From Flavobacteriaceae bacterium (GTDB lineage Bacteria; Bacteroidota; Bacteroidia; Flavobacteriales; Flavobacteriaceae), in assembly GCA_028284745.1 (NCBI GenBank), contig JANQRC010000019.1, positions 1 through 58,690 of the forward strand: a stretch of DNA of 58,690 nucleotides, in the 5' to 3' direction. A program made the translations under genes and the position numbers. Numbering within the stretch: position 1 is the stretch's first letter; the number at the start of each line of letters is the position of its first letter. The notes beneath the pieces are model-generated. The model ran no database searches and was not told the origin of the DNA. It saw only the letters and a program-made list of their open reading frames with translations. Shown here one piece after another: positions 8,210 through 15,755 of this stretch.

Positions 8210-10173
8210 TTAAGCACGCGTCTGAGTTTTTTAGACAGCAACATTCTTAAACGATAGTAATCGCGGATCTCTCCGAGTATCTCGCCATTGCTGTCGTTTT
8301 TGTTCTCTGAGGTCTGAGTTTGAAGATCCAACACTTTTCGTTCGATGAGATAGCAGCGTAAGTTAAGTATCGTATCACTTACCTGCTGCGCCACTTCTAT
8401 ATCCTTCACCTTTGGATATATGTTCTTTCGTTCCCAGTCATGCAACTCATAACGCTCTTCATTCATCAAAATATCAGTCACTTTTGAAGCCACCGAAGGT
8501 GTCAACTCATTGATCATCGCCTTCATATCTAATGAATCATCACGATTGTAGCGCTCTACAAGTATGTTGAACAGTTCCTGAAAGTCTTGATTGGCAAAGG
8601 CGATCTCGTCTTGCTGAAGGTCCAGGTACATCTTTTGGAACACTTTCATTGAAACTTGTTCAGGCTCCAACACCATCTCGCCGTCATCATTGAGCTTCAA
8701 TGCAAGGTCCTCGAAATCTTCTTGTTTGCTCCCATTCAGCAATAAGCTCTTTATAAGCGAATGCTCTAACACGCTAAGTCGATCAACTTTCTCGACTTTC
8801 TGTTGTTGTTCGGGCCTGAGGACCTCAAAGGCCTTTCGCTCCTGGCGCTCTTTTCGGCTTGCCGCCCTCAATTCCTTTCGTCCCAGTTGTGCTAGTGTAT
8901 TGAATAACACTTCTTCTGAAATGTCCATGATCTTGGAGCACTCTTGCACATACACTTCTCTCTGGATATTGTTCGGGATCTTAGCAATGCTTCTCACGAT
9001 GTCATTGATGACCTCTGCACGCTTTATAGGGTCGTTCTTTGCCTCTTGCATCAAAAGCGATGCTTTAAACTGTATGAAGTCCTTGGCGTTCTCTTCGAGA
9101 TAAAGCACCAGATCCTCATACGCATTGTTCTTGGCAAAGCTATCAGGGTCCTCACCTTCTGGGAAGGTACAGACCTTTACATTCATGCCTTCTTCGAGGA
9201 TCAGATCGATCCCTCGAAGCGAAGCACGCAAGCCTGCTGCATCACCGTCAAAAAGTACGGTGATGTTCTTAGTGAGTCTATTGATAAGTCGAATCTGTTC
9301 AGCCGTCAACGCGGTTCCGCTCGAAGAGACGACATTGTGAATGCCGCTTTGGTGAAACTGTATCACATCGGTATACCCTTCTACCAAGTAGCAATTGTCT
9401 TCTTTGGCGATAGCCTGTTTGGCCTGATAGATGCCATAGAGCACTTTGCTCTTGTGATAGATATCGCTTTCGGGCGAATTGAGGTACTTTGCCGCCTTCT
9501 TATCGTTTGTTAGAATTCTTCCACCAAAACCTAGCACACGGCCAGACATGCTATGGATGGGAAACATGACCCTTCCCTTAAAGCGATCGAACTTTCGTTC
9601 TTCCTTTACGATGGTCAGACCTGTTTTCTCTAGAAACTCTAACTGATAGCCATCATCCATGGCTGTTCTCGTGAACGCTTCCCACTGGTCTAACGAATAG
9701 CCTAGACCAAATTTTTTGATCGTATCATCATTAAAACCCCGTTCTTTGAAGTATGAAAGGCCAATGGCTTTCCCTAATTCGGTATTCCACAGGTTTTCTT
9801 CAAAATATTTCTGGGCATATTCAGAGACCAAGTACATACTCTCACGCTCACTCGCCTGTTGCTTCTGTTCATCTGTCGCTTCGGTCTCTTCAACTTCGAT
9901 ACCGTACTTTTTGGCCAGGTACTTGATCGCTTCGGGATAGGTGAAGTGTTCATGCTCCATGATAAAGGCCACAGCATTGCCACCTTTTCCGCTAGAAAAA
10001 TCCTTCCAGATCTGCTTTACTGGCGACACCATGAACGATGGTGTCTTCTCATCCGTAAAAGGGCTTAAGCCTTTGTAGTTAGAGCCCGACTTCTTCAATT
10101 GTACAAAGTCGCCAATTACTTCCTCCACTCGAATGGCGTCAAAAACTTTGTCTATGGTGGCTTTGGAGATCAT
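8206..10173 (-). CDS. dnaG: DNA primase lacking zinc ligands
   Basis: DnaG makes RNA primers at the replication fork. The 655 residues have the N-terminal zinc-binding-domain fold (1-100), the RNA polymerase/TOPRIM core (VEGYTDVI; DGDAAG; EGEDPDSFAK) and a C-terminal DnaB-interaction region. The four zinc ligands of the E. coli enzyme (CPFH and CFGC) are replaced. The equivalent positions read S37-P-F-T40 and D58-F-S-S61, inside otherwise conserved EKTPSF and GKGGNAVAF. The fold probably persists without zinc. From memory this is shared by related flavobacteria, so it is not a defect of this strain. Confidence 0.95.
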   Translation of the reverse strand: MISKATIDKVFDAIRVEEVIGDFVQLKKSGSNYKGLSPFTDEKTPSFMVSPVKQIWKDFSSGKGGNAVAFIMEHEHFTYPEAIKYLAKKYGIEVEETEATDEQKQQASERESMYLVSEYAQKYFEENLWNTELGKAIGLSYFKERGFNDDTIKKFGLGYSLDQWEAFTRTAMDDGYQLEFLEKTGLTIVKEERKFDRFKGRVMFPIHSMSGRVLGFGGRILTNDKKAAKYLNSPESDIYHKSKVLYGIYQAKQAIAKEDNCYLVEGYTDVIQFHQSGIHNVVSSSGTALTAEQIRLINRLTKNITVLFDGDAAGLRASLRGIDLILEEGMNVKVCTFPEGEDPDSFAKNNAYEDLVLYLEENAKDFIQFKASLLMQEAKNDPIKRAEVINDIVRSIAKIPNNIQREVYVQECSKIMDISEEVLFNTLAQLGRKELRAASRKERQERKAFEVLRPEQQQKVEKVDRLSVLEHSLIKSLLLNGSKQEDFEDLALKLNDDGEMVLEPEQVSMKVFQKMYLDLQQDEIAFANQDFQELFNILVERYNRDDSLDMKAMINELTPSVASKVTDILMNEERYELHDWERKNIYPKVKDIEVAQQVSDTILNLRCYLIERKVLDLQTQTSENKNDSNGEILGEIRDYYRLRMLLSKKLRRVLN

Positions 10174-10189
10174 GGCGCAATAAAGGAGT

Positions 10190-10197
10190 CAAAGATA
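10190..10197 (-). promoter_or_regulatory. -7 element for dnaG
   Basis: TATCTTTG on the minus strand fits TAnnTTTG exactly and ends 16 nt before the dnaG ATG, which predicts a leader of about 10 nt. No -33 TTG is seen at 19 bp. Confidence 0.35.
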
Positions 10198-10209
10198 CTA
10201 ATCGAGCGT

Positions 10210-11187
10210 TTATTTCTTTCGATCGATCACATAATCGACCATGAGTTTTAGCGAATTCTTGTACTCAGAATCTGGATAAGCGTCTAGGATCTGCAAGGCC
10301 TCGTCTTTAAATTGATGCATCTTCTCGATGGCATACACTAGACCACCTTGCTCCTTTACAAACGCAATTACTTCTTTCACGCACCTTTTATCGCGATTAT
10401 GATTCTTGATAGCGTTGATCAACCAACGTTGCTTGTCTTTTGGGGCATTGTTGAGTGCATGGATCAGCGGCAACGTCATCTTTCGTTCTTTGATGTCGAT
10501 GCCTGTTGGTTTGCCTATTTTCTCCTCACCATAATCAAAAAGGTCGTCTTTTATTTGGAAAGCCATTCCAATAAGTTCGCCAAAACGATGCATCTTCTTT
10601 ACTTCCTCTGGATCATTTGCTACGGAAGCTGCCCCCAATGCACAGCAGGCAGCGATAAGTGTTGCTGTTTTCTGACGAATGATCTCGTAGTAGACATCCT
10701 CGGTGATATCTAGCAATCGTGCCTTTTCGATCTGCAGCAATTCGCCCTCGCTCATCTCTCGTACAGCTACCGAAATGATCTTCAACAGGTCAAAATCATC
10801 ATGGTCGATGCACAATAGCATCCCTTTAGACAATAGAAAATCTCCAACTAATACCGCAATCTTGTTCTTCCATAGCGCATTGATAGAAAAGAAGCCACGT
10901 CTGCGATTGCTATCGTCTACTACGTCGTCATGTACCAGCGAAGCTGTATGGATCAACTCGATCACCGAAGCACCACGGTATGTGCGTTCGTTGACGGTTC
11001 CTTCAGAGATCACTTTTGCCGCCAAGAACACGAACATGGGCCGCATCTGCTTGCCTTTTCGGTTTACGATATAGTGAGTGATGCGATTGAGTAGTGCTAC
11101 CTTGGTAGACATCGACTCGTAGAACTTCTCTTCGAAGCTCTCCATTTCGTGAAGGATGGGTTGTTTGATCTGCTCAACAACTTTCAT
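10210..11187 (-). CDS. Polyprenyl diphosphate synthase (trans-isoprenyl chain elongation)
   Basis: This enzyme condenses isopentenyl diphosphate units onto an allylic primer. In flavobacteria the long-chain product is expected to supply the menaquinone tail. 325 residues from the ATG at 11187 (MKVVEQIKQ); a TTG three codons upstream is possible. The two Asp-rich motifs are present: DDVVDDSNRRRG (first, DDxxxD) and QIKDDLFDYG (second, DDxxD-like). GKQMRPMFVFLAAK is the usual substrate-binding stretch. Chain length cannot be assigned from sequence alone. It lies between dnaG and a convergent T9SS small protein gene. Confidence 0.92.
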   Translation of the reverse strand: MKVVEQIKQPILHEMESFEEKFYESMSTKVALLNRITHYIVNRKGKQMRPMFVFLAAKVISEGTVNERTYRGASVIELIHTASLVHDDVVDDSNRRRGFFSINALWKNKIAVLVGDFLLSKGMLLCIDHDDFDLLKIISVAVREMSEGELLQIEKARLLDITEDVYYEIIRQKTATLIAACCALGAASVANDPEEVKKMHRFGELIGMAFQIKDDLFDYGEEKIGKPTGIDIKERKMTLPLIHALNNAPKDKQRWLINAIKNHNRDKRCVKEVIAFVKEQGGLVYAIEKMHQFKDEALQILDAYPDSEYKNSLKLMVDYVIDRKK

Positions 11188-11193
11188 AGTCGT

Positions 11194-11201
11194 CAAAGAT
11201 A
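11194..11201 (-). promoter_or_regulatory. -7 element for polyprenyl synthase
   Basis: TATCTTTG on the minus strand lies only 6 nt from the ATG at 11187. If used, the mRNA would be leaderless or nearly so. No -33 match is seen. Confidence 0.3.
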
Positions 11202-11270
11202 GTACTTAGACCTGTTTTTTAGGGCTTCCCACATTTTTATTTGTTATCTTTAAGCAGCCAATAACCTGAG

Positions 11271-11609
11271 ATGATGAAAGCAATTACCCTGTTTTGTGTA
11301 ATTGCCCTTTGTCTTACTTCTTTTCACCTACTGTCCGCACAGTCTGCAGCAAAACCTGAAACTGCAGATCCAGATGTGCCCAATCTGAACGTGTATCCTA
11401 ATCCCGCTTACGATCTTTTGAAATTACAGTCTGATAAACCGCTGGACCTGGTGACCATTGTTGACAATGATGGTGAACGGGTAAAGAGAGTACAGCGAAA
11501 ACAATTGGCTTGGAAACAGATCGACATGTCTGACCTTCCTGATGGATTTTACGAAGTACGTCTTTTTTCGGGTGAAGAAAACAAGTCGTTTACCGTGATC
11601 AAGTTATGA
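11271..11609 (+). CDS. Small secreted protein consisting almost only of a T9SS type A sorting domain
   Basis: 112 residues: a Sec signal peptide (MMKAITLFCVIALCLTSFHLLSAQ), a linker of about 15 residues, then a complete T9SS type A C-terminal sorting domain that starts NVYPNPAYDLLKLQ, continues LVTIVDNDGERVKRV and MSDLPDGFYEVRLFSG, and ends KSFTVIKL. In most T9SS cargo this 75-80 residue domain follows a large passenger. Here nothing precedes it. It may be a stand-alone surface peptide or a relic of a larger gene, but the intact signal peptide and ORF argue against simple decay. It overlaps the end of convergent rlmN by 11 bp. Confidence 0.82.
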   Translation: MMKAITLFCVIALCLTSFHLLSAQSAAKPETADPDVPNLNVYPNPAYDLLKLQSDKPLDLVTIVDNDGERVKRVQRKQLAWKQIDMSDLPDGFYEVRLFSGEENKSFTVIKL

Positions 11610-12657
11610 CCTGACCGTTTTCCTTATTTGCAAGTTGCCCACAAGCAGCGTCTATATCCTGACCTCGAGACCTTCGGATAGTGACTGTGATGTTGTTCTT
11701 CTGTAGAATATCCTGATATAGCTGAATAGCTTCTTCATCGGCCTGTTGAAAAGCATCATCACCAATGGCATTGTACTGGATCAGGTTCACTTTTGAAGGT
11801 GCAAACTTGCAGAATCTCACCAATGCATCTACATGTGCCTTGGTATCGTTGATGCCTTTCCAAACTACATACTCATAAGTAATGAGGCTTTTGGTCTTGG
11901 CATACCAATATTGTAAAGCCTGTCGTAGATCTTGCAACGGAAAGTTCTCGTTAAATGGCATGATGGCGGTGCGCACCTCATCGATTGCGGAATGTAGGGA
12001 TACTGCCAACTTAAAGCGTACTCCGTCGTCTGCCATCTTTTTGATCATCTTGGGCACCCCAGAAGTCGATACGGTGATGCGTCTTGGCGACATGCCCAGA
12101 CCTTCGGGTGAGGTGATCTTGTCGATAGCCTTGAGTACATTGTTGTAGTTCATCAAGGGTTCGCCCATACCCATGAACACAATATTAGAAAGCGGCCGGT
12201 CGTAATACAGCCTACTCTGCCTGTCTATGGCCACTACTTGGTCATAGACCTCATCTGGATTGAGGTTGCGCATACGCTTTAGCTTAGCCGTAGCACAAAA
12301 TTTACAATCCAGGCTACAGCCTACTTGACTTGACACACAAGCCGTAGTGCGTGTAGGCGTAGGGATCAGTACCGATTCTACAACAAGACCATCGTGCAGG
12401 CGAACGGCATTCTTGATGGTTCCGTCATTGCTGCGCTGCATCTGATCCACTTTGATGTGATTTATGGCAAATCCCTCTTGAAGCTTCTGGCGTGTTTGCT
12501 TAGAGAGGTTGGTCATTTCCTCAAAGGTGTGCGCACCTTTGCTCCACAGCCATTCGTACACCTGATTGCCACGAAACGCTTTGTCACCATTGGAAACGAA
12601 GAATTCACGCAGCTGCTCTTTGGTCAATGCCCGTATGTCTTTTTTGGCTTGTTGCAT
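11599..12657 (-). CDS. rlmN: Dual-specificity 23S rRNA/tRNA (adenine-C2) methyltransferase RlmN
   Basis: This radical-SAM enzyme methylates A2503 of 23S rRNA and A37 of some tRNAs. 352 residues from the ATG at 12657 (MQQAKKDIRALTKEQ). An upstream in-frame start at 12759 would add residues translated from an intergenic repeat and is rejected. The radical SAM cluster CxxxCxxC is CSLDCKFC. GMGEPLMNYNNV binds SAM, and the C-terminal Cys of RGQDIDAACGQL is the methyl-carrying residue. It follows queA at a distance of 206 bp that holds terminators and a repeat. Confidence 0.96.
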   Translation of the reverse strand: MQQAKKDIRALTKEQLREFFVSNGDKAFRGNQVYEWLWSKGAHTFEEMTNLSKQTRQKLQEGFAINHIKVDQMQRSNDGTIKNAVRLHDGLVVESVLIPTPTRTTACVSSQVGCSLDCKFCATAKLKRMRNLNPDEVYDQVVAIDRQSRLYYDRPLSNIVFMGMGEPLMNYNNVLKAIDKITSPEGLGMSPRRITVSTSGVPKMIKKMADDGVRFKLAVSLHSAIDEVRTAIMPFNENFPLQDLRQALQYWYAKTKSLITYEYVVWKGINDTKAHVDALVRFCKFAPSKVNLIQYNAIGDDAFQQADEEAIQLYQDILQKNNITVTIRRSRGQDIDAACGQLANKENGQVIT

Positions 12658-12665
12658 TATGGCTG

Positions 12666-12673
12666 CAAAGATA
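12666..12673 (-). promoter_or_regulatory. -7 element for rlmN
   Basis: TATCTTTG on the minus strand lies 8 nt before the chosen ATG at 12657. It supports that start over the upstream in-frame alternative. Confidence 0.35.
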
Positions 12674-12724
12674 GAACAAGTTTCGTGTGTTGCGTTAGGG
12701 ATTGAGCTATTGTTGGAGCTCATC

Positions 12725-12759
12725 TTGTTGTCTCTCGACTGCGCTCGGGATGACAACAA
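12725..12759. repeat. Short dispersed palindromic repeat (GACAA-ended)
   Basis: TTGTTGTC (12725-12732) and GACAACAA (12752-12759) enclose CTGCGCTCGGGAT. The same theme, a hairpin ending in GGAATGACAA or a close variant, recurs at 27664-27688 and 48500-48562. Such sequences are common intergenic repeats in flavobacterial genomes. Confidence 0.5.
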
Positions 12760-12781
12760 AATAGCGACTAGCGAAAGCCCG

Positions 12782-12838
12782 CCCCCGAGTATTCGGGGGA
12801 ACGCCCTAAAACAGAAGATCCTGCCGAAAAGCAGGATC
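12782..12838 (-). terminator. Tandem hairpins downstream of queA
   Basis: GATCCTGC (12817-12824) pairs with GCAGGATC (12831-12838). On the minus strand the stem is followed by TTCTGTTTT, a good intrinsic terminator for queA. A second, GC-rich hairpin (CCCCCGA, 4-nt loop, TCGGGGG; 12782-12799) lies directly downstream and belongs to the CCCGA...TCGGG family seen elsewhere in the window. Confidence 0.65.
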
Positions 12839-12863
12839 CCTATATGACCATGAGAGGTATCTG

Positions 12864-13913
12864 TTATAGGATCAACATGGCGTCACCATACGAGAAGAAC
12901 TTGTACTTCTCTTTCACAGCTTCTTCGTATGCCTTGAAGATAAAATCATGACCTGCAAACGCTGCGACCATCATCAATAGGGTAGATTTTGGCGTGTGAA
13001 AGTTGGTGACCATGGCGTTAGCGATGCTGAAATCGTAGGGTGGAAAGATGAACTTGTTGGTCCAACCCTCGAAGGTGTTCAGGGTGCTCTCTGAAGACAC
13101 TGAGCTCTCTAAGGCGCGCATCACGGTAGTGCCCACGGCGCAGACCCTCTTCTTCTGTGCAATGGCGTTGTTCACTGTTGCCACCGCTTTATCGTCTATG
13201 ATCAATTGTTCAGAGTCCATCTTATGCTTCGACAAGTCTTCGACCTCAACTGGGTTGAAAGTTCCTAGTCCAACGTGTAGGGTGACCTCGGCACTGTCCA
13301 CACCTTTTATCTCTAGTCTTTTTAGCAAATGCTTAGAGAAGTGCAAACCTGCCGTTGGTGCTGCAACGGCTCCTTCGTGCTTGGCATATATGGTCTGATA
13401 GCGGTCTTCGTCTTCGGGTTCTACATCACGCTTTATGTATTTGGGAAGCGGTGTTTGTCCCAGTTCGGTCAATTTTCTTCTGAATTCTTCATACGAACCA
13501 TCGTAGAGGAAGCGAAGTGTTCGCCCTCGGGAAGTAGTGTTATCGATGACTTCTGCCACGAGGCTTTCATCTTCGCCAAAGTATAGCTTGTTCCCTATTC
13601 TTATCTTACGAGCAGGATCCACAAGTACATCCCATAGGCGTTGGTCGGCACTTAGTTCTCGAAGCAAGAATACTTCGATGCGCGCGCCTGTTTTTTCTTT
13701 GTTTCCAAAAAGCCTTGCTGGGAACACCTTAGTGTTGTTAAGTGCAAGCACATCGCCTTCATCGAAATAATCGATCAAGTCCTTAAATAGCTTGTGTTCT
13801 ATCTTTTGTGTATCGCGATGCAACACCATGAGGCGTGCTTCGTCACGATTCTCAGAGGGATATTCTGCCAGAAGTTCGTTGGGTAGTTCGAAGTTGAAAT
13901 GAGATAGCTTCAC
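12864..13913 (-). CDS. queA: S-adenosylmethionine:tRNA ribosyltransferase-isomerase
   Basis: QueA transfers and isomerises the ribosyl part of SAM onto 7-aminomethyl-deazaguanine in tRNA, giving epoxyqueuosine at wobble position 34. The 349 residues match the family end to end: [20 protein letters not shown] at the start, then [36 protein letters not shown] and [18 protein letters not shown]. It lies in a minus-strand series with aroA upstream and rlmN downstream, with its own promoter and terminator. Confidence 0.97.
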   Translation of the reverse strand: MKLSHFNFELPNELLAEYPSENRDEARLMVLHRDTQKIEHKLFKDLIDYFDEGDVLALNNTKVFPARLFGNKEKTGARIEVFLLRELSADQRLWDVLVDPARKIRIGNKLYFGEDESLVAEVIDNTTSRGRTLRFLYDGSYEEFRRKLTELGQTPLPKYIKRDVEPEDEDRYQTIYAKHEGAVAAPTAGLHFSKHLLKRLEIKGVDSAEVTLHVGLGTFNPVEVEDLSKHKMDSEQLIIDDKAVATVNNAIAQKKRVCAVGTTVMRALESSVSSESTLNTFEGWTNKFIFPPYDFSIANAMVTNFHTPKSTLLMMVAAFAGHDFIFKAYEEAVKEKYKFFSYGDAMLIL

Positions 13914-13937
13914 GAAATGTTTGTTTTAAAAGAGCGG

Positions 13938-13969
13938 CAAATATACAATCTGTAACAGGGGGTTGTCAA
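13938..13969 (-). promoter_or_regulatory. Promoter for queA
   Basis: On the minus strand, TTG (13969-13967), a 21-bp spacer and TATATTTG (13945-13938) lie 24 nt before the ATG. This fits the Bacteroidota -33/-7 pattern with a slightly long spacer. Confidence 0.45.
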
Positions 13970-14080
13970 GTGATATGGGAAGAATTATGAATTGCGGGTG
14001 AAGAATTGGGAATGATCGGTGTTGGGTGCTGGGTGAAAATTATGAGTCTCTGTTGATAGTTGACAGCTGATGATGGAAGG

Positions 14081-15364
14081 TCATGGGCTTTCTTGCAGGG
14101 TGCAGTTGAAACCTATTGTCTCTAGATCTTCCCAAAAATCAGGATAGGATTTCGATACTACTCCTGCATCGTTGATATCTACAGGCATCTTTATTGCCAA
14201 TGGCGCAAACGCCATCGCCATGCGGTGATCGTCATATGTGTCGATAGCCTCCCCCAACCCTTGCGAAGGAGGGGAGTCTCTCGTCTGGCTGAAAATATCA
14301 TTGGGCTTTAGATGTAGGCTTTCTTCTGTAATTGAGACCTCGACACCAAGTTTGCTTAGTTCCGTTTTTAATGCTGCCAACCTATCTGTTTCCTTAATGG
14401 GCAAAGTATGCAAGCCATACAGATCACAACCTACTCCTAAGCCAAAGCAGGTCACTGTTATCGTCTGTGCGATATCGGGAGCATTGGAAAGATCCAAAGC
14501 CTTTACCTCTATATCCCCTCTCCCAAAGTGGGATGGGACTTTGGTAAGGCGAATAGCGTTTCCTTCAAAAGATGTCGCTACTCCAAATTGCCGGTAGATG
14601 TCTGCAAGCACAGAATCTCCCTGCAAGCTGTGCTGCTTATAGCTTGAGAGTGTCACGGACGAACCTACTTCGCTTAACGCAATGATGCTATAGAAGTACG
14701 AGGCCGAACTCCAATCGGATTCTACTGTGAGCATTTGAGTTGCATGCAATTCTTCTAGAGGCCTCACTTCAATCACATTTTCGTCAAAGGAAGTATCCAC
14801 ACCAATTTCGTGCAGTAGTTGAAGCGTCATGTCGATATAGGGCACCGACGTGATCTTGCCTTCTAGTGTAAGTTTCAATCCGTTTTGAAGACTAGGCGCA
14901 ATCAACAAGAGTGCTGAGACATATTGGCTGCTGATGTCTGCCGGAAGTGATACTTCGCTTTTTTCGAGTTTCTTTCCTGAAATTCTCAGCGGAGGATATC
15001 CTTCATTCTTTTCGTAGGAAATGTCGGCGCCAAGCTGCGCCAAGGCTTCTACCAGTACTTTTATGGGGCGTTCTTGCATGCGTCGGCTTCCGGTCAGTGT
15101 CACTTCTCTTCCGTCTTGCACAGCAAAAAAAGCAGTGAGAAATCGCATGGCCGTACCTGCATGATGAATGTCGACAAGCTTCTTTGACCGGTCTTGCAAA
15201 GCTGCTTGCATATATCGCGAATCGTCTGAATTGGAGAGGTTGTCGATCGTTAGTCCAGGGTATAATGCCTGTAACAGTAGCAAGCGATTGCTTTCGCTCT
15301 TGGAGCCTGTAATATTGATCGTGCCTTTTGTGAAGGCGGTGTTCTTTGCAATGTGTAGTTTCAT
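14081..15364 (-). CDS. aroA: 3-phosphoshikimate 1-carboxyvinyltransferase (EPSP synthase) with a repeat-derived insert
   Basis: AroA transfers enolpyruvate from PEP to shikimate-3-phosphate in the chorismate pathway. 427 residues from the ATG at 15364; a TTG one codon upstream is possible. Recognisable motifs are TGSKSESNRLLLLQAL, HAGTAMRFLTAF, ITGSRR-like LTGSRRMQERPIKVLVEAL, PDIAQTITVTCFGLG, IKETDRLAALKTEL and TYDDHRMAMAFAPLAIK. Just before the last motif, about residues 363-373 (DSPPSQGLGEA) are encoded by a CTCCCC/GGGGAG palindrome (14248-14276) of the kind normally intergenic. The insertion keeps the frame and lies near the active site. The gene otherwise looks intact. Confidence 0.95.
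   Translation of the reverse strand: MKLHIAKNTAFTKGTINITGSKSESNRLLLLQALYPGLTIDNLSNSDDSRYMQAALQDRSKKLVDIHHAGTAMRFLTAFFAVQDGREVTLTGSRRMQERPIKVLVEALAQLGADISYEKNEGYPPLRISGKKLEKSEVSLPADISSQYVSALLLIAPSLQNGLKLTLEGKITSVPYIDMTLQLLHEIGVDTSFDENVIEVRPLEELHATQMLTVESDWSSASYFYSIIALSEVGSSVTLSSYKQHSLQGDSVLADIYRQFGVATSFEGNAIRLTKVPSHFGRGDIEVKALDLSNAPDIAQTITVTCFGLGVGCDLYGLHTLPIKETDRLAALKTELSKLGVEVSITEESLHLKPNDIFSQTRDSPPSQGLGEAIDTYDDHRMAMAFAPLAIKMPVDINDAGVVSKSYPDFWEDLETIGFNCTLQESP
14248..14280. repeat. Palindromic repeat inside aroA
   Basis: CCTCCCCC...GGAGGGGAG: an imperfect inverted repeat around AACCCTTGCGAA. It resembles the abundant CCTCCCC-type intergenic repeats of flavobacteria. It is read through in aroA without a stop. 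Confidence 0.55.
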
Positions 15365-15373
15365 CAATAAAAA

Positions 15374-15400
15374 TTCCCGCTCAGTTTGTTTGAACGGGAA
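15374..15400 (-). promoter_or_regulatory. Hairpin with U-run directly upstream of aroA
   Basis: TTCCCG (15374-15379) pairs with CGGGAA (15395-15400), with an extra TCA/TGA inner helix past a 1x1 mismatch and a 7-nt loop. On the minus strand it is followed by TTTTTATTG and then the aroA ATG. It looks like an intrinsic terminator or leader attenuator. No leader peptide is visible. Confidence 0.45.
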
Positions 15401-15401
15401 C

Positions 15402-15409
15402 CAAAGATA
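15402..15409 (-). promoter_or_regulatory. -7 element for aroA
   Basis: TATCTTTG on the minus strand between mazG and aroA. A start about 6 nt downstream would put the 15374-15400 hairpin at the very 5' end of the message. Confidence 0.35.
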
Positions 15410-15424
15410 GTAGGTTTCTATGGT

Positions 15425-15751
15425 TTATTTTAGCTTTTCGTTGTTATGGTGGCGGTCGTGATCGCGCTGGGTCTTTTTGTCCATCTTCTTATCGAATGCC
15501 TCTTGAAGGTCGGTCCCGGTTTGGTTGGCCAGGCACAACACTACAAAGACCACGTCTGCCAGCTCCTCACCCAGGTCCTTCTCTTTATCGCTCTCTTTCT
15601 CGCTCTGCTCGCCATAGCGGCGTGCAATGATACGAGCCACCTCGCCGACCTCTTCGGTGAGTTGCGCCATATTGGTCAATTCATCGAAATAGCGAACACC
15701 ATGTTCTCTTATCCAGTCATCGACAATTTTTTGTGCATTTTGAATGTCCAT
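15425..15751 (-). CDS. MazG-like nucleotide pyrophosphohydrolase
   Basis: Small all-alpha NTP pyrophosphatase of the MazG/dUTPase-like superfamily, expected to hydrolyse non-canonical or surplus NTPs to NMP and PPi. 108 residues with the metal-binding pattern EEVGE...EELAD (about residues 30-35 and 63-67), preceded by the conserved N-terminus MDIQNAQKIVDDWI. The C-terminal tail is charged and His/Lys-rich (KKTQRDHDRHHNNEKLK). It is 4 bp downstream of a DUF3857 gene, probably in one transcript. Confidence 0.88.
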   Translation of the reverse strand: MDIQNAQKIVDDWIREHGVRYFDELTNMAQLTEEVGEVARIIARRYGEQSEKESDKEKDLGEELADVVFVVLCLANQTGTDLQEAFDKKMDKKTQRDHDRHHNNEKLK

Positions 15752-15755
15752 GTCA

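Noticed and set aside
8690..9513. Long open frames on the plus strand opposite dnaG
   Set aside because: They are antisense shadows of a conserved coding gene, with no recognisable protein family or start signals.
12658..12759. Longer RlmN N-terminus (34 extra residues)
   Set aside because: The extension is translated from a palindromic intergenic repeat and a -7 promoter element, while the start at 12657 fits the family length.
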